DNA of 5,794 nt from an uncultured Ruminococcus sp. (GCA_902783065.1 CACZPV010000252.1:1-5794); one strand, 5' to 3'. Positions 1 through 5,725 are shown, numbered from the stretch's first letter. The notes: generated from the sequence alone by a model not told the origin. Numbers and translations are program-made.

Positions 1-452
1 ACCATAAATCTGTGTTCAATGATTGCTGTTTCGGGACAGGTCGCATAAATCTGTCCGCCTTCGAGCCTATCACCGACTTTTACTTTTATCTTAACATTCC
101 AATATCTGTTAAGATCGAGTGACGAAACAGATGCACCTCTGGAAATAAAAGAGCCGCTTTGCTCCTCGATTGCCTTAAGGGGGCGTTCAATTCCGTCAAA
201 TATATTATCAATTATACCCGGACCGAGAAGAACATTCATCGGACCGCCCGTTCCGTAGATCGGGTCACCGGGCCTCAGACCTGTTGTTTCCTCATAAACC
301 TGCACAGTAGTAAATTCATCATTAATACCGATGATCTCACCAACCAGACGGGACTCACCGACATACACCATTTCCATCATGGAAAAGCTTCTGGTGTTTT
401 TTACGGTAACAACAGGACCGTTTATACCAAAAATAACATCTTTAGCAGCCAT
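1..452 (-). CDS. ntpA: V-type ATPase catalytic subunit A, N-terminal 150 codons (runs off window)
   Basis: This is the start of the ATP-binding catalytic subunit A of the V1/A1 head, which with subunit B forms the A3B3 hexamer on the cytoplasmic side. I translated it from the minus strand. It begins MAAKDVIFGINGPVV (the family INGPVV motif at residues 10-15). It continues with VGE..LVGEIIG near residues 31-42, QVYEETTGLRPGDP near 51-64, and the strongly conserved GPGIIDNIFDGIERPL near 77-92. These cover the N-terminal beta-barrel and the beginning of the non-homologous region that separates A from B and F-type beta subunits. The family is about 580-600 residues, so the Walker A and B motifs lie beyond the left edge. 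The ATG start is 20 bp after the stop of ntpE, as the seventh gene of the operon. No strong Shine-Dalgarno precedes it; AAGGAAAG and GGGATG are the only purine-rich stretches. The visible reading frame is intact. Confidence 0.96.
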   Translation of the reverse strand, partial: MAAKDVIFGINGPVVTVKNTRSFSMMEMVYVGESRLVGEIIGINDEFTTVQVYEETTGLRPGDPIYGTGGPMNVLLGPGIIDNIFDGIERPLKAIEEQSGSFISRGASVSSLDLNRYWNVKIKVKVGDRLEGGQIYATCPETAIIEHRFM

Positions 453-472
453 TTAATTCATCCCATCTTTCC

Positions 473-1072
473 TTATTCGGTTACTTTCAGACCTGAATTT
501 TCGCAGAACCACTCATGCTGAGCGGAAAGCTTGCTGTCAAGCGTTTCATCGGCAAGCAGTCCCAGCTTTTTGCTGACACCGATAATACCACCGATCATAA
601 TATCGTTTGAAGCTACTATTTCGCATTTTTTTCCGAAGGCAAGAAAAATTTTATTCTTATGTACGAGATCATCTTTTCTTACCTTAAGAACAACATCATC
701 CGCATTCAACTCATTGGAAATCTGTTTTGCACTTTTCTCAAGTGCCTTCAGATACCGATCTGTTTTAGTATATTCTTCAAGCTTTTTTGCTGCCTTAGCA
801 AAAACCTCGTTCTCAATTTCCTGCCTGCGAACAAATGTTTTCCGGCGGCTTGCTGTTTCTGCTCTTGAAAGATCCGCCGCTATCTGCGTTTTGATATCGG
901 TCATTTTTTTCTGAATGAGGACATACGCCTCCCTCAGACCTTCTTCCTCCGCCTTATTGAGTTCTCTTTCCTTAAAGTCCTCGGCTTCGGACTGTATTTT
1001 GCTGCGCTGTTCTTCAGCGTATTTTTCGATTGCCTTTAAAAAATTATCTGTTTTGCTTACAGTATCAGGCAT
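473..1072 (-). CDS. ntpE: V-type ATPase peripheral stalk subunit E
   Basis: Subunit E pairs with G/H to form the peripheral stalks that anchor the A3B3 head to membrane subunit I. The 199-residue product has the family layout. Residues from about 8 to 105 are a charged, Ala/Glu/Lys/Arg-rich helix typical of the stalk coiled coil (KAIEKYAEEQRSKIQSEAED and onwards). The C-terminal globular domain contains NDIMIGGIIGVSKKLGLLADETLDSKL, matching the family pattern of a GG.I segment followed by an N/E-T-L-D motif. A GTG two codons upstream (1078) is possible, but the Shine-Dalgarno GGAGGT ends directly against it; ATG at 1072 lies 6 nt from GGAGGT, so I chose that. The gene follows subunit F after 24 bp and precedes subunit A by 20 bp. 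Length and domains look complete. Confidence 0.95.
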   Translation of the reverse strand: MPDTVSKTDNFLKAIEKYAEEQRSKIQSEAEDFKERELNKAEEEGLREAYVLIQKKMTDIKTQIAADLSRAETASRRKTFVRRQEIENEVFAKAAKKLEEYTKTDRYLKALEKSAKQISNELNADDVVLKVRKDDLVHKNKIFLAFGKKCEIVASNDIMIGGIIGVSKKLGLLADETLDSKLSAQHEWFCENSGLKVTE

Positions 1073-1078
1073 ATTCAC

Positions 1079-1084
1079 ACCTCC
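1079..1084 (-). promoter_or_regulatory. Ribosome binding site of ntpE (decides the start)
   Basis: GGAGGT in the transcript sense lies 6 nt before ATG 1072 and directly abuts the alternative GTG at 1078. The spacing favours the shorter protein. Confidence 0.8.
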
Positions 1085-1096
1085 GAAGACGTTTGC

Positions 1097-1405
1097 CTAT
1101 ATTTTGACGCCGATGGCTTCCCGCACATAACGTGTAATAGAATCTTTTGCGCGGCCGCTGCCGTGTCTGTCCGGGATTTCGACAATCAGGGGCTGTTTGC
1201 GGTTAAGTTTCAGCTCATACACCAATTCAGGACAAAGCTGCACCAGCTTTTCCGTCATCAGGATTACCGCAACATCTTCCCTGTCCATAGCCTTTGTCAA
1301 AGCCTCTTTTACTTCATTCTCCTCATGGACTACCACACCGCTGATACCGGCAAGATGCATTCCCATCAGCGTGTCCACATTATCACTTATTAAATAAAAT
1401 TTCAT
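1097..1405 (-). CDS. ntpG: V-type ATPase central-stalk subunit F
   Basis: Subunit F binds the central shaft subunit D and helps transmit and regulate rotation between the catalytic head and the K ring. It is called NtpG in Enterococcus hirae and AtpF in many annotations. The 102-residue length is normal. The sequence shows the compact alternating alpha/beta fold of the family: an N-terminal strand and turn (MKFYLISDNVDTLMGMHLAGI), a central DVAVILMTEKL strand-helix, QPLIVEIPDRHG, and a short C-terminal helix (SITRYVREAIGVKI). ATG 1405 is preceded by GGGGGAG ending 5 nt upstream, so the start is well supported. It is separated from ntpK by a 123-bp gap carrying two hairpins and followed by ntpE after 24 bp. 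In Enterococcus and Thermus operons F follows C; here it precedes E. No anomalies are seen. Confidence 0.95.
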   Translation of the reverse strand: MKFYLISDNVDTLMGMHLAGISGVVVHEENEVKEALTKAMDREDVAVILMTEKLVQLCPELVYELKLNRKQPLIVEIPDRHGSGRAKDSITRYVREAIGVKI

Positions 1406-1421
1406 TCTATCTCCCCCTGTG

Positions 1422-1440
1422 TTGAGGACTCAGCCCTCAA
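1422..1440 (-). repeat. Inverted repeat (hairpin 2 of the K-F gap)
   Basis: A perfect 6-bp inverted repeat, TTGAGG/CCTCAA (1422-1427 and 1435-1440), encloses 7 nt containing CTCAGC (plus strand). It lies 17 bp upstream of the ntpG start and close to its ribosome binding site. No T-tract follows it in the transcript sense, so it is not an intrinsic terminator. Confidence 0.7.
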
Positions 1441-1447
1441 ACTCCCG

Positions 1448-1466
1448 CCAAAGGCTCAGCCTTTGG
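1448..1466 (-). repeat. Perfect 8-bp hairpin (hairpin 1 of the K-F gap)
   Basis: CCAAAGGC and GCCTTTGG (1448-1455 and 1459-1466) form a perfect 8-bp stem with a 3-nt loop. It shares the core CTCAGCC with the neighbouring hairpin 1422-1440, and the two are separated by ACTCCCG. The pair has the look of a small dispersed intergenic palindromic element (REP- or MITE-like), or of an mRNA stabiliser or processing site downstream of ntpK. No U-tract follows. Whether it recurs in the genome cannot be seen from this window. Confidence 0.75.
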
Positions 1467-1528
1467 AATACGCAAGAACCTGCATAACTTAATAATTACA
1501 GAGTTTATACGGGCTATGACAGTTTTTA

Positions 1529-1969
1529 TCAGCCAATTTTAGAAATAATAAGGATAGAAACAAGAAGTCCGTAAAGTGCAACGCCTTCGCCAAGTGCAAC
1601 AAAGATGAGAGCCTTACCGAATGCTTTCGGATCTTCACTGGTTGCACCGATTGCAGCCGGAGCCGCGCCGCCTACGGCGATACCGCCGCCGATACCGGAA
1701 ATACCTGTTGCAAGAGCCGCACCGATCATGGAAAGACCCATATTAATATCGCCGGATGCTGCTGCTGTTGCAGCCGCTTCTCCGTCACCGGCTGCCATTG
1801 CCACCATAGAAGTGATCAGACAAACAGAAGATACTGCTGCAAATGAAAGAAGCTGTCTTACAACTGCACTTTTACGTGATTTTTTGCCAAGTGCAACAGT
1901 CTTATATGCATAATAAACAGAAACTACCAAAAAAACAACGGGTACTGAAAGTAAAATATAATCCAACAT
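1529..1969 (-). CDS. ntpK: V-type ATPase proteolipid subunit K (c-ring)
   Basis: This is the membrane rotor subunit whose carboxylate carries the translocated ion past subunit I. The 146-residue product has four hydrophobic segments: about 4-22, 40-60, 77-108 and 118-144. The last two are a genuine c-type hairpin: a glycine-rich helix (GISGIGGGIAVGG), a polar loop (ATSEDPKAFG), then KALIFVALGEGVALYGLLVSILI with the essential carboxylate E128. The first two do not resemble a second c-hairpin: segment 1 is followed by a basic linker (KKSRKSAVVRQ), and segment 2 ends in AMA|AGDGEAAATAAASGD, like a signal-peptidase site. This differs from the duplicated Enterococcus NtpK and resembles clostridial and Thermus forms as I recall them. 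The frame is open up to 2050, but ATG 1969 has GAGGA 7 nt upstream and begins at the first hydrophobic helix. Tandem stops TGA-TAA end the gene. Structured gaps flank it on both sides. Confidence 0.93.
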   Translation of the reverse strand: MLDYILLSVPVVFLVVSVYYAYKTVALGKKSRKSAVVRQLLSFAAVSSVCLITSMVAMAAGDGEAAATAAASGDINMGLSMIGAALATGISGIGGGIAVGGAAPAAIGATSEDPKAFGKALIFVALGEGVALYGLLVSILIISKIG

Positions 1970-2005
1970 AATAAAATCCTCATTTCTTTTTTTATTGATC
2001 AGCTG

Positions 2006-2051
2006 ATTGCAAAAATTCTGAATAACTATATACAGACAATCTGTTTGCAAT
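2006..2051 (-). repeat. 8-bp inverted repeat with nested hairpin upstream of ntpK
   Basis: ATTGCAAA at 2006-2013 and TTTGCAAT at 2044-2051 are perfect complements. Inside them lies a second small hairpin, CAGA/TCTG at 2033-2036 and 2040-2043. The structure sits about 37 bp upstream of the ntpK start. Confidence 0.6.
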
Positions 2052-2151
2052 TCTTACTGTTTTATTCCTATCCGGGCTTCTTTAAATTAAAATCCCGGCG
2101 AGCCATCCGCACACCTGCTGCCGGCAGACAGTTCCTTGTCATTTTCCAACC

Positions 2152-2173
2152 AGCTGTTTTATAAATAACAGCT
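2152..2173 (-). repeat. 7-bp inverted repeat in the I-K gap
   Basis: AGCTGTT (2152-2158) and AACAGCT (2167-2173) form a perfect stem with an 8-nt A/T-only loop. It lies about 50 bp beyond the ntpI stop codon. No U-tract follows in the transcript sense. Confidence 0.6.
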
Positions 2174-2205
2174 AAATGCAGTTTTCAGAAATTTTTATCT
2201 GTCTT

Positions 2206-2221
2206 TATTCCATCCGGAATA
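2206..2221 (-). repeat. Small hairpin directly after the ntpI stop
   Basis: TATTCC/GGAATA, a 6-bp stem with a 4-nt loop, begins 3 nt after the ntpI stop codon. It could protect the 3' end of an ntpI-containing transcript from exonucleases. It is too weak, and lacks the U-tract, for a terminator. Confidence 0.45.
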
Positions 2222-2224
2222 TTT

Positions 2225-4171
2225 TTAATTCTCGTTTTTACCTGCCACAACCGGAGTAAACTGGCGGCCCTCGCCAAGATAAAAACGGCTGAAAATCTCA
2301 TAATAATCCAGACGAAGCACCTGGATTGCTACAAGCAGTGCTTCAAGCGCCATAACAATTCCGTTGCCGGCAATAATCATAATAATATATCCGGCTCCGC
2401 CGATCATATCAGCAAGAGTGAATACCACCAGCATCATACCTGCATGAACAAGTATATAAGCACCTATTCTCAGGAAAGACATGGTATTTGTGACATAGCT
2501 CAGGCACATTTCAAACAGTTCAAAGAAGCTCTGTGTGCAATATTCTCCCCAGCTTTCAGGCTGCCACTTTTTCTTTCCCTCTGCCAGTCTGCCAAGCGGC
2601 TCACGAAGGAACATTACGATCAAAGGCAGAACGATAAGACATATGATATAAGCAGCGTTCATAATCTCAATTCCAAGCAGCATCTGACATACAAGTCCCA
2701 CCACCAATGAAACATAGAAGACGAAACCAGCCATACCATTTGCGCCGAAATAAGCACTTTCCGGATCTTTTCGTTTAATCGAAGAAACGATATTCATAAT
2801 CATTGATATAACTATTGTAACAATACCAATCGCAACTGAACCATAAATAATCATATTGATTGTATCAGGTTCCATTACCTCTACAGGTTTTTCGTTCAGT
2901 CCGAACAGTGCTTTATAAACCGGATCCAGAGCGTGTTCAAATCCGAACACCGAACCATAAATAAATCCGAATACCATACCGGAAATACCGCAGGGAATCA
3001 AAATCCGTCCGATTTCCATTTTCTTGAGTTTCCACATCAGGAACCCGACAATCGCCACTACCAGTCCCTGTCCCATATCACCAAACATAATACCGAAAAA
3101 CAAGGTATAGGTAAGTGCTACTATTGCTGTAGGGTCAATCTCATTGTAACTGGGCAGTCCGTACATTTTGACATAAAATTCATACAGACGGATAAACGGC
3201 GGATTTTTAAGAATAACCGGCGGAGAATGTTTAAGTTCCTCCTTACCGTCACTGATGGAATATTCTACGCTCTTGATCTCATCAAGATGATCCGTGAAAT
3301 ATTTTTCCTTATCAGCCGGTATCCAGCCCACAAGAATAAAACTTCCGTGGTACTTATAAACATAACGCTTAATTGCATGAAAGCAATCAAGCTCCTGCAG
3401 TCTGCTGTAATACTGCATACATTTTTCGCTTTCTGCTTTCCAGAAAATATCCAGTTCCTGTTGATTATTCTTTTGCGCCTCTTTCAATTCCGCAAGGCGG
3501 CTTTCGAGGTTCCGGATATATTCCTCAGGAGTGCCTGCAATTTCAGGCACCTCCAACTTTTCAAAATACAGCGATGAAAAGATTCTGTCGATATTCTGCT
3601 TTTCAGTTTTTTCGTTCGGAGCAAAATACACACCCCAATGATGCGTTTCATCCTCCGTACACGGGAAGAACATAACAAATGGATTTTCAGCAAAATTCTC
3701 AAGCTTTTCATAGCTTTCATGAGGAATCCTGCCGAATGTAGGTGTAATATACTGACATTTCAGAATTTCTGAAAAATCAATATTTCCTCCCGTAAAATGA
3801 CCCACCTGTTCTATTTTCCTTTTGCAGCTGTCAATATCCTGCTTGATTTTCAGCTTTTCGTTGACCAGCTTTTCCAGCTTTTCCACGATAAACTGAACAT
3901 ATTTCAGAACACCCTTATCGCTTACGCTGAAATTTTTGAGCCTTACAAATTCCAATTTCAGCTGCGCCATATCCGCAGCACTTCTTAAGCTTTGCAGCGG
4001 TGCAGCATAGGGATTTTTATCACTCAGCGGAGTAAAATCCTGAGTATTGGAATAGAACGACATCGCATCGTCCGGGTGGAACATCTCAGAGTCACCGCAG
4101 AATTTAATAACTTTGTCCAGTTCGGACAGCATACCGATTATGTTGATTGCCTTAACTTTTTTTACAGACAC
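2225..4171 (-). CDS. ntpI: V-type ATPase membrane subunit I (a subunit)
   Basis: This is the stator subunit that forms the ion half-channels against the K ring and anchors the peripheral stalks. The 648 residues split into a cytoplasmic half (1 to about 340) and a membrane half. The cytoplasmic half has predicted coiled coils near 92-125 and 218-262 and the family GSFILVGWIPADK segment near 276-288. The membrane half begins with EIDPTAIVALTYTLFFGIMFGDMGQGL (344-370), followed by FGFIYGSVFGFE (401-412), helices near 437-463, 480-500 and 505-523, then SFLRIGAYILVHAGM (565-579) and LRLDYYEIFSRFYLGEGRQFTPV (619-641). R568 aligns with the essential arginine of yeast Vph1 (R735) and R620 with its second conserved arginine. 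The start is GTG: an in-frame TAA lies 12 nt upstream and the Shine-Dalgarno is perfectly placed. Subunit C ends 15 bp upstream; a 255-bp gap follows. Confidence 0.97.
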   Translation of the reverse strand: MSVKKVKAINIIGMLSELDKVIKFCGDSEMFHPDDAMSFYSNTQDFTPLSDKNPYAAPLQSLRSAADMAQLKLEFVRLKNFSVSDKGVLKYVQFIVEKLEKLVNEKLKIKQDIDSCKRKIEQVGHFTGGNIDFSEILKCQYITPTFGRIPHESYEKLENFAENPFVMFFPCTEDETHHWGVYFAPNEKTEKQNIDRIFSSLYFEKLEVPEIAGTPEEYIRNLESRLAELKEAQKNNQQELDIFWKAESEKCMQYYSRLQELDCFHAIKRYVYKYHGSFILVGWIPADKEKYFTDHLDEIKSVEYSISDGKEELKHSPPVILKNPPFIRLYEFYVKMYGLPSYNEIDPTAIVALTYTLFFGIMFGDMGQGLVVAIVGFLMWKLKKMEIGRILIPCGISGMVFGFIYGSVFGFEHALDPVYKALFGLNEKPVEVMEPDTINMIIYGSVAIGIVTIVISMIMNIVSSIKRKDPESAYFGANGMAGFVFYVSLVVGLVCQMLLGIEIMNAAYIICLIVLPLIVMFLREPLGRLAEGKKKWQPESWGEYCTQSFFELFEMCLSYVTNTMSFLRIGAYILVHAGMMLVVFTLADMIGGAGYIIMIIAGNGIVMALEALLVAIQVLRLDYYEIFSRFYLGEGRQFTPVVAGKNEN

Positions 4172-4174
4172 ATA

Positions 4175-4185
4175 ATCACCTCCTT
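4175..4185 (-). promoter_or_regulatory. Perfect 11-nt Shine-Dalgarno of ntpI
   Basis: AAGGAGGTGAT in the transcript sense is a full complement of the canonical 3' end of bacterial 16S rRNA (AUCACCUCCUU). Core AAGGAGGT ends 6 nt before GTG 4171 and 4 nt before the out-of-frame ATG 4173. It is the strongest ribosome binding site in the window and fixes the otherwise unobvious GTG start. Confidence 0.85.
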
Positions 4186-4186
4186 A

Positions 4187-5224
4187 TCATCTTACGAGCA
4201 TTGCGGACTTTTCCTCCGGAGAAAGTCCATAGCGGGTGGACTCAATAATATTAACAATATTAGTCAGCTCAATCTGTTTCAGATAAACATATGAGATCAT
4301 TACGATCGTAGGGTTCGCAGAAAGTCTGAGATGATGTTTGCAGTACATACTCAGCAGTGCATTTGCCATCTGAGACTGGTCGCTGTATTTGAGTTTTGAC
4401 ATCAGCCTTCCGAGGTAGGTGGATCGTGCCAGCTCAAATACTTCTCTTGAGCTTGATGCCGAACACAGTTCCTCCAGTGCTTTCCTGGAAAGTTTTCCAT
4501 ACGGAATCAGCAAAGGAAAGATTTTTTCGGCTGTATAGTTGTAATATCGTTTGAGTCTGATTATTCGTGAGATATTTCTGAAATCAAGCATTGCAGAAAA
4601 AGTATCTCTCAGTTCATCCCTGTCACGGGCACTTTTAGCTTGTGATATTGCTTCAATAACCATACCGTAGTTCTGATTGTTCAGCTCTGCCTCAATCATT
4701 GAAATATCAGCTCTTTCGCCCTCCTTCGGACGATATTTTCTGAGCACAGGTGCATACTTGCTTGACGAGATAACACTCAAAAGATCATCATAGCTTCTTA
4801 CTGTGCTGAAGGCTTTCAGATCAATCTTTGCAAATTTGGTCATTGCCATAGGCAGTCCAAACACAAATTCATCCGCCCGTCCAATATTCAGCAGTGTAAG
4901 GCAGCGTATTATCTGCTCTATTTCCATCTCCGAAATAATAAAATTGGAAAAAACAAGAGATTTATCCCTTGCGTACCTTGATAATGCGGAAATATCATAA
5001 TACAAATTTTGTTTTAAAATTGGTTCAAGCTGTCCTCTGTGGACTTCATTTTCATTAAGACCTGCCAGAACCGACTTATAATTGGTTCGTGATTTCAAAT
5101 AGGAAGCGACCTCCGACACATTACGGCAATCCATAAGCTGCCTGTAGTCGTTATCGGAAAGACACTTTCCGTACATGGCACGAGCCTTTGCCAGAATAGC
5201 ATTTGAAGCCATAGCTGATGACAT
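4187..5224 (-). CDS. ntpC: V-type ATPase subunit C (rotor/central-stalk socket)
   Basis: Subunit C (d in eukaryotes) is a funnel-shaped helical protein that seats the D/F central shaft on the K ring. The product is about 345 residues, normal for the family. It opens with the typical ASNAILAKARAMYGKCLSDNDYRQLMDCRNVSEVASYLKSRTNY segment, matching the family pattern of an early A-R-A helix, an L-[MC] turn and a T-x-Y end. The remaining sequence is all-helical repeats with no membrane segment. Three in-frame ATGs exist: 5272, 5230 and 5224. The 5272 start would overlap the upstream gene and lacks a ribosome binding site. AAGGA lies 3 nt before 5230 and 9 nt before 5224. The 5224 spacing equals that of ntpI and ntpE, so I prefer it, though 5230 (two residues longer) cannot be excluded. 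The gene ends with tandem TGA-TAA stops, 15 bp before ntpI. In Enterococcus and Thermus this gene sits after E, so its place here is different. Confidence 0.94.
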   Translation of the reverse strand: MSSAMASNAILAKARAMYGKCLSDNDYRQLMDCRNVSEVASYLKSRTNYKSVLAGLNENEVHRGQLEPILKQNLYYDISALSRYARDKSLVFSNFIISEMEIEQIIRCLTLLNIGRADEFVFGLPMAMTKFAKIDLKAFSTVRSYDDLLSVISSSKYAPVLRKYRPKEGERADISMIEAELNNQNYGMVIEAISQAKSARDRDELRDTFSAMLDFRNISRIIRLKRYYNYTAEKIFPLLIPYGKLSRKALEELCSASSSREVFELARSTYLGRLMSKLKYSDQSQMANALLSMYCKHHLRLSANPTIVMISYVYLKQIELTNIVNIIESTRYGLSPEEKSAMLVR

Positions 5225-5255
5225 AGGCATGCTTCCTTTCCGAAAAAAATTTTTG

Positions 5256-5567
5256 TCATTCCCCGACGACACGTTTCACGATCTCATCAACCCATTTGTC
5301 GCCGTTTTCGGAATAGCTGCCGTCAAGCTTTCTGATGATAGCATCATTTTTTGATTCCATCTCTTTCAGCTGCTCGTCAGCCTTTTTCTGAGCGGTCTGT
5401 TTATTAATTTCGATACGCTCTTTGGCTCTGCTGAGATAATCATTTTTAATTTTTTCTTTTGTTTTAAGAATTTCATTTTCATAATTAATCTTGCTTCGCT
5501 GAGCCTCATCGGTCAGATCTCTGGCCTTTTTGTCCATATCAATGATCTTAGCGATCATATCATCCAT
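5256..5567 (-). CDS. ntpF: V-type ATPase peripheral stalk subunit G/H
   Basis: This small coiled-coil subunit is the partner of E in the peripheral stalk (NtpF in Enterococcus, AhaH in archaea). The product is 103 residues and almost entirely helical: residues from about 4 to 82 are charged, with heptad-like hydrophobics (IAKIIDMDKKARDLTDEAQR and onwards). A short C-terminal helix follows, ending VDEIVKRVVGE, which resembles family C-termini. There is no membrane segment. The family is too low in complexity for a motif-level call, so the assignment rests on size, coiled coil, C-terminus and first position in the operon, where G/H genes usually sit. The frame is open to 5627, but ATG 5567 has GGGGGGAG ending 4 nt upstream, so the longer forms (hydrophobic N-terminus translated through that site) are rejected. 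ATG 5558 is a weaker alternative. Subunit C follows after 31 bp. Confidence 0.85.
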   Translation of the reverse strand: MDDMIAKIIDMDKKARDLTDEAQRSKINYENEILKTKEKIKNDYLSRAKERIEINKQTAQKKADEQLKEMESKNDAIIRKLDGSYSENGDKWVDEIVKRVVGE

Positions 5568-5719
5568 CAAGCTCCCCCCTTTTTTCAAGCTGACAGATAA
5601 CGGCAGTCCGAACGGTATAAATATCATGAAGAGATACAGCTATCACTCAAACCACCCTGTGCAGCAATCAATTTCCAACTGTATCGGAAGTTTCAGTAAA
5701 TTACTTAATTCATTTACAT
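5568..5719 (-). promoter_or_regulatory. Operon 5' leader, about 150 nt, with long-range inverted repeat
   Basis: The distance from the predicted start site (near 5719) to the first start codon is about 150 nt, long for a simple leader. GATACAGTTG (5676-5685) and TAGCTGTATC (5633-5642) can form a 10-bp stem, with two G-U pairs, around a 33-nt loop in the RNA. I recognise no known riboswitch or T-box motif and no terminator hairpin with a U-tract. The two tiny frames ATG-ATG-TAA and ATG-AAT-TAA near the 5' end have no ribosome binding sites. Confidence 0.45.
5571..5578 (-). promoter_or_regulatory. Ribosome binding site of the first operon gene
   Basis: AAAAAAGGGGGGAG in the transcript sense precedes ATG 5567 by 4 nt. 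It rules out the upstream in-frame starts, which would translate through it. Confidence 0.65.
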
Positions 5720-5725
5720 CATGTT

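Larger units (their letters stand above)
1970..2224 (-). promoter_or_regulatory. 255-bp structured I-K intergenic region
   Basis: This is the longest gap in the cluster. I find no convincing gene and no clear promoter; TATAGT near 2022-2027 lacks a good -35. It holds several inverted repeats: 2206-2211/2216-2221 (TATTCC/GGAATA), 2152-2158/2167-2173 (AGCTGTT/AACAGCT), 2118-2127 (CTGCCGGCAG palindrome), 2072-2076/2094-2098 (CCGGG/CCCGG) and 2006-2013/2044-2051 (ATTGCAAA/TTTGCAAT, with CAGA-CAA-TCTG nested at 2033-2043). ATCAGCTGAT at 1998-2007 is another palindrome. None has a terminator-like U-tract in the transcript sense. The part next to ntpK is A/T-rich and ends in its GAGGA ribosome binding site. 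A role in setting ntpK mRNA stability or translation is inference. Confidence 0.5.

Noticed and set aside
159..914. Plus-strand open frames opposite ntpA and ntpE
   Set aside because: They mirror strongly conserved subunit A and E sequence on the other strand and show no protein family features.
1422..1466. Intrinsic terminator between ntpK and ntpG
   Set aside because: The stems are good, but no U-tract follows either hairpin in the transcript direction, and the downstream genes are needed for the same complex and have no other evident promoter.
1457..1486. 9-codon minus-strand frame (MQVLAYSKG) running into the K-F hairpin
   Set aside because: It is too short, has no ribosome binding site, and ends inside a palindromic repeat.
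1970..2050. 27-residue N-terminal extension of subunit K
   Set aside because: It would be translated through an inverted repeat, lacks a Shine-Dalgarno, and is polar sequence unlike the family; ATG 1969 has a good site.
2017..2052. Internal promoter for ntpK (TATAGT/TATATA near 2022-2028)
   Set aside because: At 16-18 bp spacing no acceptable -35 box exists; TTGCAA lies only 12 bp away.
2068..2142. 24-codon minus-strand frame (MTRNCLPAAGVRMARRDFNLKKPG) in the I-K gap
   Set aside because: There is no convincing ribosome binding site, and the frame is made of the inverted-repeat sequence; chance is the simplest explanation.
2933..3577. 214-codon plus-strand open frame antisense to ntpI
   Set aside because: It lies wholly opposite the conserved ntpI coding sequence, has no ribosome binding site or recognisable domain, and its composition is that expected of an antisense frame.
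5568..5627. 20-residue N-terminal extension of the G/H subunit (MIFIPFGLPLSVSLKKGGSL)
   Set aside because: Its last residues are encoded by the GGGGGGAG ribosome binding site of the real start; the apparent signal-like hydrophobic stretch is therefore spurious.
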